From Entonaema liquescens (taxonomy: Eukaryota > Ascomycota > Sordariomycetes > Xylariales > Xylariaceae): a stretch of 64,000 nucleotides of DNA. The notes beneath the pieces were generated by a model. It made no database searches and was not told the origin of the DNA. It worked only from the letters and a program-made list of their open reading frames with translations. How positions within the stretch are numbered: position 1 is the first letter of the stretch; each line of letters begins with the position of its first letter. Below, piece by piece: positions 36,382-50,576 of this stretch. Both the position numbers and the translations under genes were made by a program. The stretch is from contig CADCSX010000023.1 of the NCBI GenBank assembly GCA_902805475.1, positions 3,906,001 to 3,970,000 on the forward strand, in the 5' to 3' direction.

Positions 36382-39300
36382 ACTAAATTAAAATTATAGT
36401 AAAAATATATATATAATAATAAATAAATAAAAAAATATAAATAAAAATAAATATATAAATAATAAAATATTAATAATTATTTTAAATAATATTATTTAAA
36501 AATTATTTTATTAAATTTTTTTATAAATTATTTTATTAAATAATTATAAATAATTAATAATTAAAATTATTATTAAAATAATATGGTTTTATCTAATTTT
36601 ATATTTATTTTAAAAATAATTTATGTTTTATAAATTTTGTAATAAAAATATTAAAAAGTAAATATAATTAAAATATTATAATTCTTTTATTAAATTTTAT
36701 TAAAATATTTTTAAAAAATTAAATTTTATTTTTTTATAAATTATTTATATTTTTAAAATTATTAAATAATTTTAATATACCCAAAAATTATATTTTAAAT
36801 TTTTTAATAAATTTTAAAAATGATTTATAACTTTTAAAATATTAAAAATTAAATTATAAATTTATATAAAAAATTATTATTTTTATTTTATATATAATAA
36901 TGATTTTAATTAATATAAAAATAAAAATATTAATGATTTTTTAATAGAAATTAATATAATATATAATTAAAATTATAAATATATATTTTTAAACAAAAAA
37001 ATATATAAAAATTATATAATAGAAAAATAAAATTATTTTTCAAATATTAAATTAAGTTGTATTAAAATAATTAATTAATGATAATATTATAAAATTTATT
37101 TAAATAATAATAAAAAGGTTTTATAATTAATTAAGTTTTATATTAAATATTAATATTTATAAATTTCTTTTTAATAATTTATTAAAGTTTTAATATATAA
37201 AATTATTAAAAAAGAAAAAAGATAATTTAAAAAATGTTAATAATATATAATAAAAAATTAAATATTATATATAAAAAAAGTTTATAATCATTTAATTATT
37301 TATATATTATTTTAAATAAAATATTTATTACTTTAAAATATATTAAAAAAATAATAATGAATTTATTAATTAATTAATAAGTTTTTTTAAATAATATTTT
37401 ATTATATTAAAATATAATAATAATATTTTTAAATTTTTAATATTAATAATATATATAAAATTATTTATTTTAAAATATTATTTTTTAATTATATAACTTA
37501 AATAACAATAAATTTAAGTTTTAATAAAGTTTTTACGTTTGTAATAAATAAGAAAAAAATATTTATAAATAAATATTAAATTATTTATTTATGTTATAAA
37601 GTAAAATAAATGTTTTTAAATTTTATATTATTATTATAAATTTTAATAGTAAGTTTAAAACGGTAATTATATGGGTATATTTTGAAATATATTAATAAAT
37701 TTATATTTTTTATGTAAATAAAAACGTTATTATTAATATATTAGATTTTTAAAAAAATTTTAATAAATTAAATTAAATTATATAAGAAATTTAATTATAT
37801 TCAATTTAAAATAATTAATTATTTTTATAAAATATATATAATTTTATAAGAAAAATAAATTATATATTATATTAATTATTATTATAATTATAAAATATAT
37901 ATAATATCATTTATTAAAATTAATTGTAAAACTTTTAAAAAATATATATTAAATAAAAAGATTAATTTATTAAAATTTTAAATAAATATTAAAGAATTAT
38001 TAAAAATTTAATAAGAAGATTATTAATTATAATTATTTAATAATATTTTATTTAAATAAATTATGAAAAAAACCTTTAATATGATTACTAATAAATTTCT
38101 ATTTATAAATATTTATATATTTATATATTTTTAATTTAATTTTTTAATAATTATTAAATATGATTATATTTATATAAATTTAAATATTTATTTAAATTTA
38201 TTTTATTATTATAATATTTATAAAAATATTAATTTTATTAAAAATAATTTTAAAATAAAATTATTAAAATTATAAAATATTAATATGTTTTAATATATAA
38301 AAAATAAGTTTTTTAAAAAAAAATTTATTTTTATTAATTTTAAATTTTCTTATAACTATTATATATAAATAATTATTTATTAAAATAATTATTTATTAAA
38401 ATAATTATAATATTAAATTAAATTATTAAAAAAATAAGTTAATAAATAAAGTAAAAACTTTATATTATTATAATAATAAAATTTTTTTAAATATTTTAAT
38501 AATTTTTATAATGAAATATATTATTATATAATAATTATTTATATTTTCTTGTATTAAATTATATTTATTAAAATAATTAAAATAGTTTTGTTTTTTTATA
38601 ATTAAATAAAAATAATATTAAATGTTATAAATAACGTTAAAATTTATTTTAAATTTATATTTATATAAGAAATTAATTATATTTTAATTACAGATATTAT
38701 TAATAATATAAATAATAATATATATAATAAATGATGTTATTTTAAAATTATTTTACCGGGTTTATAATATAAATTACTTTATTAAATATTGGTAAGTAAT
38801 TAATAATTAAAGTTATTAATAAAATAATATATTTCCATAACCGTTTTAAATTTCATAATATAAATAATGAAAAGTAAATATTATTACCAAAACGCCACGT
38901 TTTTATCTTTTTATATTTAAAGAAAATAAAAGCTAAATGTTATAAGTAATGTTAAACTTTATTTTAAATTTATATTTAAATATTTAACGTTGTTAATAAT
39001 ATACATAACACGTATTATTTTATCATTCAATAATATCTTTTTCAATTTAAACTATTTACTTACAAAACTCATACCGTTAAATATGTTTATATACGTTAAT
39101 TAAATATATAAAAATAACTTTTATTAAAAACGTTAATATTATAAAAAAATAAAATAAAAATATTATTACTTATAAATTAATATAATTTTAATTTATAAAT
39201 TATATATTTTAATTTATAAATTATATATTTTAATTTATAAATTATATATTTTAATTTATAAATTATATATTAATTATTAATTTTTATTTATAAATTATTA

Positions 39301-39414
39301 CTTTTTAATTATAAATTATTTTTAAAATAATTTTATAAAATATAATTATATTTTTTAAAAATTAATATTAATTAATTAATCAAAATTTAAATAATTAAAA
39401 TCTTTTAAAAGATT
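36382..39414. other. Unassigned RIP-degraded sequence between two LTRs
   Basis: 3.0 kb of AT-rich DNA between direct LTRs of element 2 at 36236 and 39415. The first ~100 bp resemble 34790-34900. An imperfect direct repeat (aaatgttataa..aacgttaaa, near 38620 and 38935) and a less degraded patch at 38740-39080 with retained C/G are present. No gene is readable. It could be the interior of a shorter derivative of element 2. Confidence 0.4.
39190..39272. repeat. 21-bp tandem array, four copies
   Basis: Unit aatttataaattatatattt(t) at 39190, 39211, 39232 and 39253, nearly identical copies. Confidence 0.9.
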
Positions 39415-39561
39415 TATTAAACATAATTTAATATATATTTATAAAATTAAAGTTTAATGTAAAATTTAATATATAATTATTAATTAAAATTTAATAAATT
39501 TTTAATTTATTAAATTTTAAAAAAAATCAACTTTAATTTCATTTTATAAAATTATTTTATA
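39415..39561 (+). repeat. LTR of element 2
   Basis: 147 bp, the same start (tattaaac) and end (ttattttata) as the LTR at 36236-36381, same orientation. Confidence 0.7.
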
Positions 39562-39610
39562 ATATTTATAAATATTAATTATTATAATTAAGAAATATTA
39601 AATTTATTTA

Positions 39611-40030
39611 AGTATAATAAAATAAAATTGTAAAATTATTAATTTATAATAAGTTTTATACGTAATTACAGGTAATTATAATTTTAAATAATTTATATTA
39701 TAAATTCGGTAAAGTAATTTTAAAATAATATTATTTTATATAATAATAATATAATATAAAAAATTATTTTAATAAAAAAAATTAATTTACGTAATAAAAA
39801 ATAGTTAATAATAATTATTAATAATTTAATTATAAATTATTAACTTTTTATTTATAAATTATTATTTTTATTTATAAATTATTTAATTATTATTTAAGTT
39901 AAAATAATAAAATAAAATTATAAAATTATTAATTTATAATAATATTTATACATAATTATTAATAATTATAATTTTAAATTATTTATATTATAACTTTAAT
40001 AAAGTAATTTTAAAATATTATTATTTATTA
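39611..40030. repeat. ~130-bp direct duplication
   Basis: 39611-39745 (aataaaattgtaaaattatt...) is repeated at about 39902-40030 (aataaaattataaaattatt...), with the same continuation through ttttaaaataa. About 160 bp lie between the copies. Confidence 0.65.
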
Positions 40031-40034
40031 TTTT

Positions 40035-41564
40035 TATAATATAATAAAAAAGAAATATAAATAAAAAAAATGTATGTAAATATAAATTAATTTAATTTAA
40101 TTTAAACGATAGTTATTTAATTTTAATAACAAGAATTTGTAAATTAAAAAAATATTAAAAACGTATGTTGTTATATTATAAATTTTATTTAAAATATAAT
40201 TTAAAAAAAATGTTTAAATTTTTAAATTTAATTACATTAAATTAATAATTTTTTAAAGTTTTATTATATTAATAAATAAAAGTTTTTTAAATTAATATGA
40301 AATAATATAAAATTATAAATAATTATCAATTTAATGGTAAATTTATTTTTATATTATAAGAAATAAAAATAATTAAAATGTTTTAAATATATATAGAAAA
40401 AAAATCAAGTTTTAATATTTTGTTAAATTAAATTAAATCTTTTTTAATAGTAATTATTTTTAATTAATTTGTTATTTTTTAAAATTAAAAACTTTTATTT
40501 TTTTAAATAAATTATTTTAAAATTTTAAAAAAGATAATTTTTATTAAATTAAATATAAAAATTATTAAATAAAATAATATTTACAAAATAAAAAATTTTA
40601 AAATTTTAAACAAAAAAATTATACTTATAAAATTAAATAAAATAAAATAAATAAAAAATTTATAAAAAGTTTTTATATATTAAAATTAGTTCCATTAAAA
40701 ATAGTGAAAACTTTTACTTTTCACAAGCTATATAAATAACTTATTTAAGTTAATGATAAAATAAAATAAATTAACTTTAATTTTTTTTAATAAAATTTAT
40801 TAAATAAAGTAAATAAAAAAAATAATATTAATAATAATATTTTATAAATTAGTAAAATTTAAATAAAATTTCTAAAATATAAAGTATAAAAATTAATTAA
40901 AAATAAATAATTATTTATATTTTGTTATTTTTTTATTATATTTGTTTTATATTTTTTAATTTTTTTATTATAGTTTTTTATTTATTTAATAAATTGGTAA
41001 AGTGATATTAAATTAAATTTAAAATTAAGTATTATGAATTTATTATAAAAAATATGAATTAATTTATTAAATTAATAAAATTGTATAATATTTTAATTTA
41101 AATTTCTGTTTTTATTATAATTATATTAATAAATTTAAAAAAAGATTAAAAAACATTGATTAATTAAATTAATAATTTCATTTTTTTTAAAAAAATAATT
41201 ATTTAAAAGAATTATAATAATTAAAACGTTTTAAGTAAAAACTTTATTTTTTAAAATTAAAATAATTTTTTAAATAAATATTTTTAAAAATATAGTAGAT
41301 TTATTAAATAATAAAGATAAAAATAAAAGTAAAAAAAAAAAAGTTAAATAAATTAAATGAAAAACCCTTTTAATATTAAAAATTTTAATAAAAAAAATTA
41401 AATAAAAATGTTATAATTTAAAATTTTTAAAAAAAATATAAAAATATATTAAAAAAAAGTTTTAAAATAGAAAAAATAATTTTAAATTATATTTAATATA
41501 TATTTATAAAAATAAATGTTTATATCAAATTAATATATAATTTATAAATGAAATTTAATAAATT
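40035..41564 (+). mobile_element. 3'-end fragment of element 2 with truncated LTR
   Basis: 40040-41480 matches 34860-36235 of the full copy in the same orientation. It runs into the first ~85 bp of an LTR at about 41480-41564. That LTR is cut off exactly where the inverted copy's LTR begins. Confidence 0.65.
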
Positions 41565-43050
41565 TATAAAGTATTTTTATAAAATAAAATTAAAATTAAT
41601 TTTTTTAAAATTTAATAATTATGTATTAAATTTTATATTAAATTTTAATTTTATAAATATATATTAAATGATGTTTAATATTATTTTCTTTTTTTTAAAA
41701 GTTTTTTAAATATGTTTTTATATTTCTTTAAGATTTTAAGTTATAGCGTTTTTATTTAATATTTCTTATTGAAATTTTCGGTATTAACGTTTATTATTTA
41801 GCTAATTTAATTATTTATTTTCTTTTATTTTTATTTTTATTATTTCATTAATTTATTATATTTTTTAAAATATTTAATTAAGTTATTATTTTAACTTTTA
41901 AAAATAAAGCTTTTATTTAAGGTATTTAAGTTATTTTAATTCTTTTAATTTATTATTTTTTATAAATTATAAAATTGTTAATTTAAATAATTAAATTTTT
42001 TTATATTTTTATTAAATTTATTATTATAATTATAATTAAAGTAAAGTTTTAAATTAAAATACTATACGATTTTTTTAATTTAATTAATTAATTTAAATTT
42101 AATTAAATGTTATTTTATTAATTGTTTAAAAAAGTGAAAAAATGTAGTAAAAAGATAAAAAAGCGTAAAAAGAAAAGAAAATATAGTAAAAAACGTAAAG
42201 AATATAATAAGAAAAAAAAACGCTGTAAAAAGAAAAAAAAGTATAATTAATTATTTGTTTTTAGTTAATTTTTTATTTTTTATAAATTTTATTTAAATTT
42301 TATTAATTTATAAAATATTATCATTATTATTATTTTTTTTATTTTATTTAATTTTATAAACGTAATTATTTTTTTTAAAATTTTAATATTTTTGGTTTTA
42401 TAAGTGTTATTTTATTTAATAATTTTTATGTTTAATTTTGTAAAATTTATATTTTTTAAAATTTGAAAATAATTTATTTAAAAGATAGAAACTTTCTAGT
42501 TTTAAGGGATAATAAGTTAATAAAAATTAATTATTATTAAAAGATATTTAATTTAATTTAATAATATATTAAAATTTTAATTTTTTTTATTTTTATATAT
42601 TTATAAAATCTTTATTATTTTTATTTTGGGTATTATAAAAATAATTATATTATTAAATTAATAATTATTTATAATTTTATATTATTTTATATTAATTAAA
42701 AATGTTTTTATTTATTAATATAATAAGATTTTAAATAATTATTAATTTATTTTAATTAAGTTTAAAAATTTAATTATTTTAAATAAATTATATTTTAAAT
42801 AAAATTTATAAAATAATAAAATACATTTTTAATATCTTTTAAATTTGTTAATAATTAAAATTAAAATTAATTAAATATTATTTAAATTAAATCAATTTAT
42901 TTTATATATTTATATATTTTATATATTTATATATTCTTTTTATTTATAAATTTTTTTTATTATATTATAAAAATAACTATTAATATTTTATTATTTATAT
43001 ATCCATTTTTATTAAAATTCTATAATTTTTTTATTATTATATATATATTT
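40035..43050. repeat. Palindrome, ~1.5-kb arms, centre near 41570
   Basis: The fragment to the left and the inverted copy to the right are reverse complements with almost no spacer. For example 40870-40920 pairs with 42245-42300 and 41302 with about 41845; coordinates of partners sum to about 83150. The arms meet LTR to LTR. Confidence 0.7.
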
Positions 43051-44293
43051 TTATTATAATTTTAAATTTATTTTAAAATAAATTTAAATTAATTTGTTTA
43101 TGTAATATTATAATTTATAATATTATTTTTTTAATTATTAAAATTTTTTAAATTAAATATTATAAAATTTCTAATAAATTATATTATAAAAATAATTAGT
43201 TATTATAATTTAATTAAATTATATTATATTATTTATTTTTTAAAAATAGTTAAACAAAATAAATATTATTAATGATAAAATTTAATAAAAAATAATTATA
43301 ATAAATAATTATTTAAAAATTTTAATATTTATAAAAATTATATTTATTAAATATTATAAAATTATTATAATAAAGATTTTTTAAAATAATTTAATATTAT
43401 TATTTAATATAATAAAATAAATTAAATATGTTTAAAATTATTTATTATAATATTTAAAATTAATAAAACGTATTATATTTTATAAGTAATTAAATTTTTA
43501 AATTTATTTTTAATGTAAAATAAATTAATTTTTAATTTATTATATTTATATTTAATACGTTAATTTTGTTATTAAAAAAAATTATTTATTTAATTTTTTC
43601 AATTTTTTTATATTTTTAATTAAATTATTTTATTAATTTTATTATATTTTTTATAAATAAATTTTTAAAATATTATTAATTATTTTTTAAACTATATTTT
43701 TTCTAATAAATTAAATATTTAATTATTAATTTGTTTTAATTTTATTTATATATTTTTTTAAAAAGACTTTAATTTTAAAAGAAATATACTTATTTATATT
43801 TTTTTTAATAAAGATTTTTCTAAATTTCAATTTCCCTTTATTAAAAAAATCTAATCTTTTTAAAACTAATATTAATTAAGCAATTAAGACAATTTTATAA
43901 ATATATTAATATTTTAAAAAATTTAATTTATAAATAAAATTTTCAACCTTTTTTATAATAATAAAAAAACCTTATTCTTTATAAAAACTATTTTTAATTT
44001 AACTTTTTTAATAAATAATAATCTTTATAAAAATAAAAATAAATTTTATTTTTTATTTTAAAAATTTAAAAATTCGAATTTTTATTATATTTTATTTTAA
44101 TTTTTTATTAATAAAATTTTTTTTAAATTTTAAAATTAAAAGATTTTTTTAAAATTTCGAAAATTAATGAAAATAATTTAATTTTAAAGCTAAAAACAAT
44201 TTCATTTAATAATTCTTTTAATATTAAAAATTTTATATTATTTAAATTATATTAAAAAATTAAAATAATATATATTTATATAATATCTAATTT

Positions 44294-44392
44294 AATAATA
44301 ATATAATATTTAATAATAATATAATATTTAATAATAATATAATATTTAATAATAATATAATATTTAATAATAATATAATATTTAATAATAAT
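44294..44392. repeat. 18-bp tandem array, five full units
   Basis: The unit aataataatataatattt starts at 44294 and recurs every 18 bp to 44383, plus a partial unit. The corresponding place in the other copies (about 33560-33600 and 25640-25680) has a single unit. Confidence 0.9.
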
Positions 44393-46294
44393 TTTAATAT
44401 TTTAATTTTATTTTTTATGTTACCTATTTATTTATAAATAATAATTTATAAATACTATTCATATAATACCATAATTTTTCCATAAAAATTACTAAAAATG
44501 TAATATAAATTTAAGATTTTTATTTAATATAATTTTTATAAATAAATTTTAATTTATTAATATTAATATAATATAAAAAATATAAATTTAATTTTTTATC
44601 ATATATTTTATATATTTAAATATAATCAATAATTTCTTATTAAATTTATATATTATTATTAATATAACATTAATTTTTTTAAAATTAATTATTTATTAAA
44701 TTATATTTATTATTAAAACTTTTAATAAATTAATTTTAAAATTTATTATAATTATATAAACAATTAAAATGATTCATAAATTAACTAAAATTTATTTAAT
44801 ATTTAATATTAATTTATTTAATTTATTTTATATTTAAAATAATAAATAAAATAATTAATTAATTTTTTAAATAAATAATTAATATTAAAATTATTTAAAT
44901 TATAAATTATTTTTTTTCAAATTAAAATTTTTAACTATATTATTTAATTAACTTTTAAATTAATTTATAACTTTTATTACATCTTTTATATCATTATATA
45001 CAAATAATTTAAATAAAATATTTAATATTAAATTAATATAACCTAATATATATTAAATATTTAAATAAAATTAAAATAAATATATTAAAATTATCATTAA
45101 ACATAAATTAAATTTTACCAAATTTATAAATTTTAAAATTATTTAATTAATTATATTTTATATAATTTTATAATTTATAAAAATCATAATATTATATAAA
45201 TAAAACTAAATATAAATTTAAAACTATTTATAAATTTAAATTAAATAAATTACTTTTAATTTTATTATTTAATATTATTATTTTACTTTAATTAATATTT
45301 TATTAAAATATTATATAAATTTAATAAAATCTATAATTAATTTTAAATTATCTTATCTTTTTTTATTATAAAATACCATTATAATAAAACTTTTTTATTT
45401 AAAAATATTTAATTTTAAAAAAGTAATTTTTTCTATATTCTAATAAATAAAATAATTAAAAAATATTAAATTTTTTTAAATAATTTTAAAACTTTTTTTT
45501 TTTTATTTATTAAAATAAATTTAATTATTTTTATTTATTTTATACGTTTTAAAATTATTTTAAATAAATCTTTTATTATATATTTTTAAATAATAAATTT
45601 TAATTTTTTTTTTATAAAAATATTAATTTTTATTAATATTATAAAATAAATTTCTTAAAAAAATTTATTAAATTAATATGATTTTTAAATTTATGAATAT
45701 AAATAAAATCTTTATATAATTATTTATTAATAATATATTTAAATTATTTATTAAATATATGAAAAAATAAATTATAAAATATTTTAAAAAAGATTTATTT
45801 AATTTAATAAATAAATTATAATTTTAAAAAAATTAAAAAATTAAAATTAAATATTTTAAATATTTTTTTAATATTTTAAAATAAATAATAATATTATTAA
45901 TATATATTATTATAAATTATTTATAAAGTTTTAATTTTTTATTTATATATTTTTAAATATAATTTGAATTATTTCAATAATTTATTAATATAACGTTAAA
46001 TATTTTAAAACTTTATAAAAAAATAATTATTATTTTATTTTAATAATTTAATTAAATAAATAATTAATAAAAAAATTAAAATTTATTTATAATTATAATA
46101 TAATATAATTTTTAAAATTTATTAATTATAAATTTTTATATTAATATAAAATATATATTTAAAACTATTATTTTATTAAATAATTATAAATTAATTATAA
46201 TATTTTTTTTTAAATATTATTAATTATATAATATATTATAAAAATAAAATAATTAAATAATAAAAATTATTTTATATATTTAAATTTATTATTT

Positions 46295-46368
46295 AATGGT
46301 TTAACATAATGGTTTAGCATTTAGCACTTTTTTTCGAAAAAGGGTAAGTTTAAATCTTACAACCACTA
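46295..46368 (+). tRNA. Degraded tRNA-like sequence (isotype uncertain)
   Basis: A 74-nt stretch with tRNA architecture. The acceptor aatggtt pairs with aaccact (one A-C mismatch that RIP of G would explain). The A-box-like taacataatgg includes D-loop text aatggttta. The T arm is perfect: gtaag, loop tttaaat, cttac. Between them ctttt-tttcgaa-aaagg forms a 7-nt anticodon-type loop that would read TCG. But it leaves the variable loop empty and extra bases after the D arm, so the isotype is not secure. It lies in a patch where C is retained and G lost. It may be a decayed tRNA gene or a tRNA-derived element rather than a working gene. Confidence 0.4.
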
Positions 46369-49300
46369 TAAGTTTTTCAATTTCCTAATAAAAAGCCGAA
46401 CTACTATTGGAACAACTACGTAAAACCAACGCATTAATAAGTAAATCCTTCCCTTTATAAAAATCTAAATATAATATTATAAAACTATTAAAATAATAAA
46501 TTATATTAAAACTTAAATATTTAAAAAAATAATAAACTTTTAAATTATTAAACGGAACGCTATTACTTTAATTACAATCCGTATTTTAAATTATAATTTC
46601 GTTTACTACATAAAAAATTAAAAAGTTTTTTCCTTATACAAACATTAAAAAACCTTATTCTAAATAAAGTTAAAAACATATCCCAAAATATCACTACCCT
46701 AAATATTACTAAATCGAAAAAAACTAATAATTTAAAAAAACATATATAAAAATATACTTAACAAAATATATAACGTTATTAATAAAAATATTATTTTAAA
46801 AAATTTTTAATTAATAATAATTTAATTAAAAACTTATAACATAACACTTAAATTTCGTAACTTAATTAAAAAAAAATAACTTATAATTCAAAGAAATTAT
46901 AAAATTAATTAATAATATTAACTTTATATATAAATAAAAATAATTATAAAATAACAAATTAAAAACATAATATAAAAATAAAAAAAATAAATAAATTTTC
47001 TCCGATATAAACACAATTCGTAACCAAATATAATTATTTAATAAAAACATCGATAATATTTTATTATAAAATAACATAACTATATAAATATAACAAAATA
47101 AAAATAAATAAATAAATAAATAATAAATTTATTATTTTTTTATATATTATTAAAGATTTTATTTATTATTATTTATTCTTTTATATTAAATTTATAAAAT
47201 TTAATAAAAGATTAAATTTAATTTTATTAATTTTTTATAAAATAAATTTATATTTTTTTTTATTAATTATTTTAATAAAATTTAATTTATTTTAAATATT
47301 ATAATTATTAATTAAATCTTAAATTTTTTTTATAAAATTAATATAAAGATTTTAAAGATAAATATATAAATTTTTTTTTATTTTATAAAAAAATATATTT
47401 TTTAATTATTAAATTTTTTAAAAAAATAACTTTTTTATTTAAATTTTATTACCTTTAATAATTAATTAAATATTATTTAATATTTTTTCTTTAAATATTA
47501 ACATATAAATAATATTATTATTTAAATTAAATTTTTTTATTATTTAATAATTAATAATAATATTTTTTATAATAATTATAATTATTTATATAAAAATTAC
47601 TTTTTTTTAAATAATAATAAAATATTTTTTATTATAATAATCTTTAATATAATTAAATCTTTATTTTTATTTAATATAAATTAATTTATTTATAAAATTT
47701 AAAAAAAAAATAAAAATATTAAATAAATTATAAATTTTAATAATAAATATATAATTTTAATTAAAATTTTTTAAATTATTTTTTAATAAATTTATATAAA
47801 AAATTAAAATTTATATCATTATTTTAAATAATACCATTATATTAATTTAAATTAAAACTTATTAATAAATAAAAGTTTTTTTATAAATAATTATTATTAA
47901 TACAATTAATTAATTATAAAAATTTATAATTAAAATTTAATTTAAATATTAAATATCTATTATATATTTAAAAAAAAATATATTAAAAAAATTTAATTAA
48001 AAATTATTATAAATCACTAATATTTTAATAATAAATTAACTAATTATTTATATTTAATTATAATTACTTTTTAAATTTAATTAAAAAATAATTTTTTCAT
48101 ATAATAAGATTTTTTTAATTATATTTTTTATAAAAATAAATAGTATATTAATAATTTATATATAACAAATAAATTTTTTTAACTATAAATAATTAACTAA
48201 AATATTAAAATATTTTATATTAATATAAATTATAATTAATTTTTATATATTTTTTAAAATAATATTTAATTAAAAATATATATAAATTATAAAATTTATA
48301 TTTTAAATAACTTTTTATTTAAATTAAATTATAATAAAATTAAAAATTTTATTTTCTATAAAAATTTCTTTTTTATAAAAATAAATTTATTAATGTTTTA
48401 TAAAAAACTTTTTTTTTATAATATAAGCTTTTTTTTTATAAATTTTAATAAAATTATATATAAAAAAAATAATTTAATTATAAAAAATATTATAATAATT
48501 TTAATAAATTAAAATTTAAAGTATTTTATTTAAAATAGATTTAATAATATTTTTATTAAAAGGTATTTTATATATAAAAAAAAAAATAATTATTAATTAT
48601 ATTAATTTTTTTAATTTATTTATTTTTATTTATTTTTATATATATTTTTTTATAATTTTCTTTAATTATTTTTTTTATTATAATATAACTTTTTATATTT
48701 ATTTATTATTTTTATTAATTTTTATTTAAATTATTAATATTTATAAATATTTTATTTTAAATATTAAAATAACTATTAATAAAATAATTAAAATAAATTT
48801 ATTAATAATATATTTATTAAAATAATTATTATTTATAATAAATATATTTGCAAAAATTATTTTATTTATAATTATAATAATTTCTATAATAATTTTTATA
48901 ATAATTTAAATAATTTTATTTATTTTTTAATTAATAAAAAAAACTATTAATTTCTATAATTATTTTATTTTTATTTACTATATTTTCCTTATTTTAATTA
49001 TTATAATTTTTAATTTTAATTAATATTTTTTTATTTTCCTATATAAATTATATTAATAATAATTTTAAATAATTTAAAAATGGTAAAAAAACTTAATATA
49101 AAAATAGTTAATATAATTAAAATAATTAATAAAATAGAAATATTAAATAAAATGAATTAAATAAATAAACTTTTTATTATAATATTATTTTTATAAATTT
49201 TTTAATTTTTTTTTAATATAATTAAAATATTTATTTAAAAATATTTTATTTTGTAATTTATTAATAAAAATTTATAAATTTAAATAAATAAAATTATAAA

Positions 49301-50430
49301 ATTAATTTATTTATTATTATAATATTATAAAATTATAAATTTTTATATTATAAAAAAATTATATTATTTATTAAATAATAAATATATTTTCTATTAAATA
49401 AATATAATTATAAATTATAATTTATTAAATTATTTATATATTTATTAAATTAATTTTAAATTTATTAATAATAAAAATTAATATATATTTTGAATTAATT
49501 ATTATAATAACTTTTTATTTTTCTATTAAATAAATAATTTATTATATTTAAACATTATTTTATAAAAACTATAAAAAATTATTTTAAAAAATGGTTTGTT
49601 TAATTAAATTAATTATTATTATATAATAAAAATTAATAAATAAATATATATTTTATTAATATATATTATTAAAAATAATTATATAATTTTTAAATTTATA
49701 AAATTTAATAACATTTAAATAAAAATAATTAACGTAATAAAGTTTTTAACTATTTAAATTCAATATATTATTATTATTTTAAAAAAACTCCTTTTATTAT
49801 ATTATTAATATTTTATATAAAATTATAAATATTTTTATTTTATAATATAATTTAAATTATAATAATAATATTATTTATTTAATAAAATAAATTTAAATTT
49901 ATATTTATTAATTTAATTTAAAAAAAATTTATGAAAATAAATAAAAAAAATAAAATATAATTTACTAAAAAAATAAATATTTTAAAATATTCCGGAAAAT
50001 TTAATTAAAAATTTTAATGTAAAATATTAATTATAATTAAATCTATTAAGAAAAATACTTAAAATAAATAAACTATAAAATTTATTTTATTTTAATTTAA
50101 ATTTAATATATTTATTAAAATATTTTTATTATTTAAAATTAAAAAAAATATAATAATAAATACTTTTTTATTAAATAAATAAAAATTTTTAATTTAACTT
50201 AAAAATAATTACTTTTTTATTTTTATAAAAAATAATTTAATATTTTAAATAATTTTATTTAATTTAAAAGTTTTAAAATTAAAAATAATTTTTTGTTTTT
50301 TTAAAATATAAAGATTTTCTTTTAATTTTTATTTTTAATTTACTTTTTATATAATTAAAATATAAAAATTAATTATTAAAACTTATTATTTAATTTAAAA
50401 TACATTAATAAACTACTTTAATAAATAAAA

Positions 50431-50576
50431 TGTAAAGTAGTTTTGTAAAATGAAATTAAAGTTAATTTTCTTAAAATTTAATAAACCTTTAATTTATTAA
50501 ATTTTAATTAATAATTATATATTAAATTTTATATTAAATTTTAATTTTATAAATATATGTTAAGTTGCGTTTAATA
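50431..50576 (-). mobile_element. Solo LTR of element 2 with 5-bp target duplication
   Basis: 146 bp beginning TGTAAAG and ending TTTAATA (CA reduced to TA), flanked by taaaa at 50426-50430 and 50577-50581. The paralogous sequence at 27720-27770 is continuous, with a single tttta (27748-27752, the complement of the target site). This proves a separate insertion followed by LTR-LTR recombination. Confidence 0.8.

Noticed and set aside
39190..44392. Short regular repeats considered as CRISPR arrays
   Set aside because: Direct head-to-tail units without spacers in eukaryotic AT-rich DNA; these are microsatellites/minisatellites.
46862..47077. 71-codon minus-strand ORF rich in Leu/Phe/Ile/Tyr
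   Set aside because: It lies in A/T-only repeat DNA; its composition is what AT-rich sequence gives by chance, and the matching region at 24150-24400 is not open.
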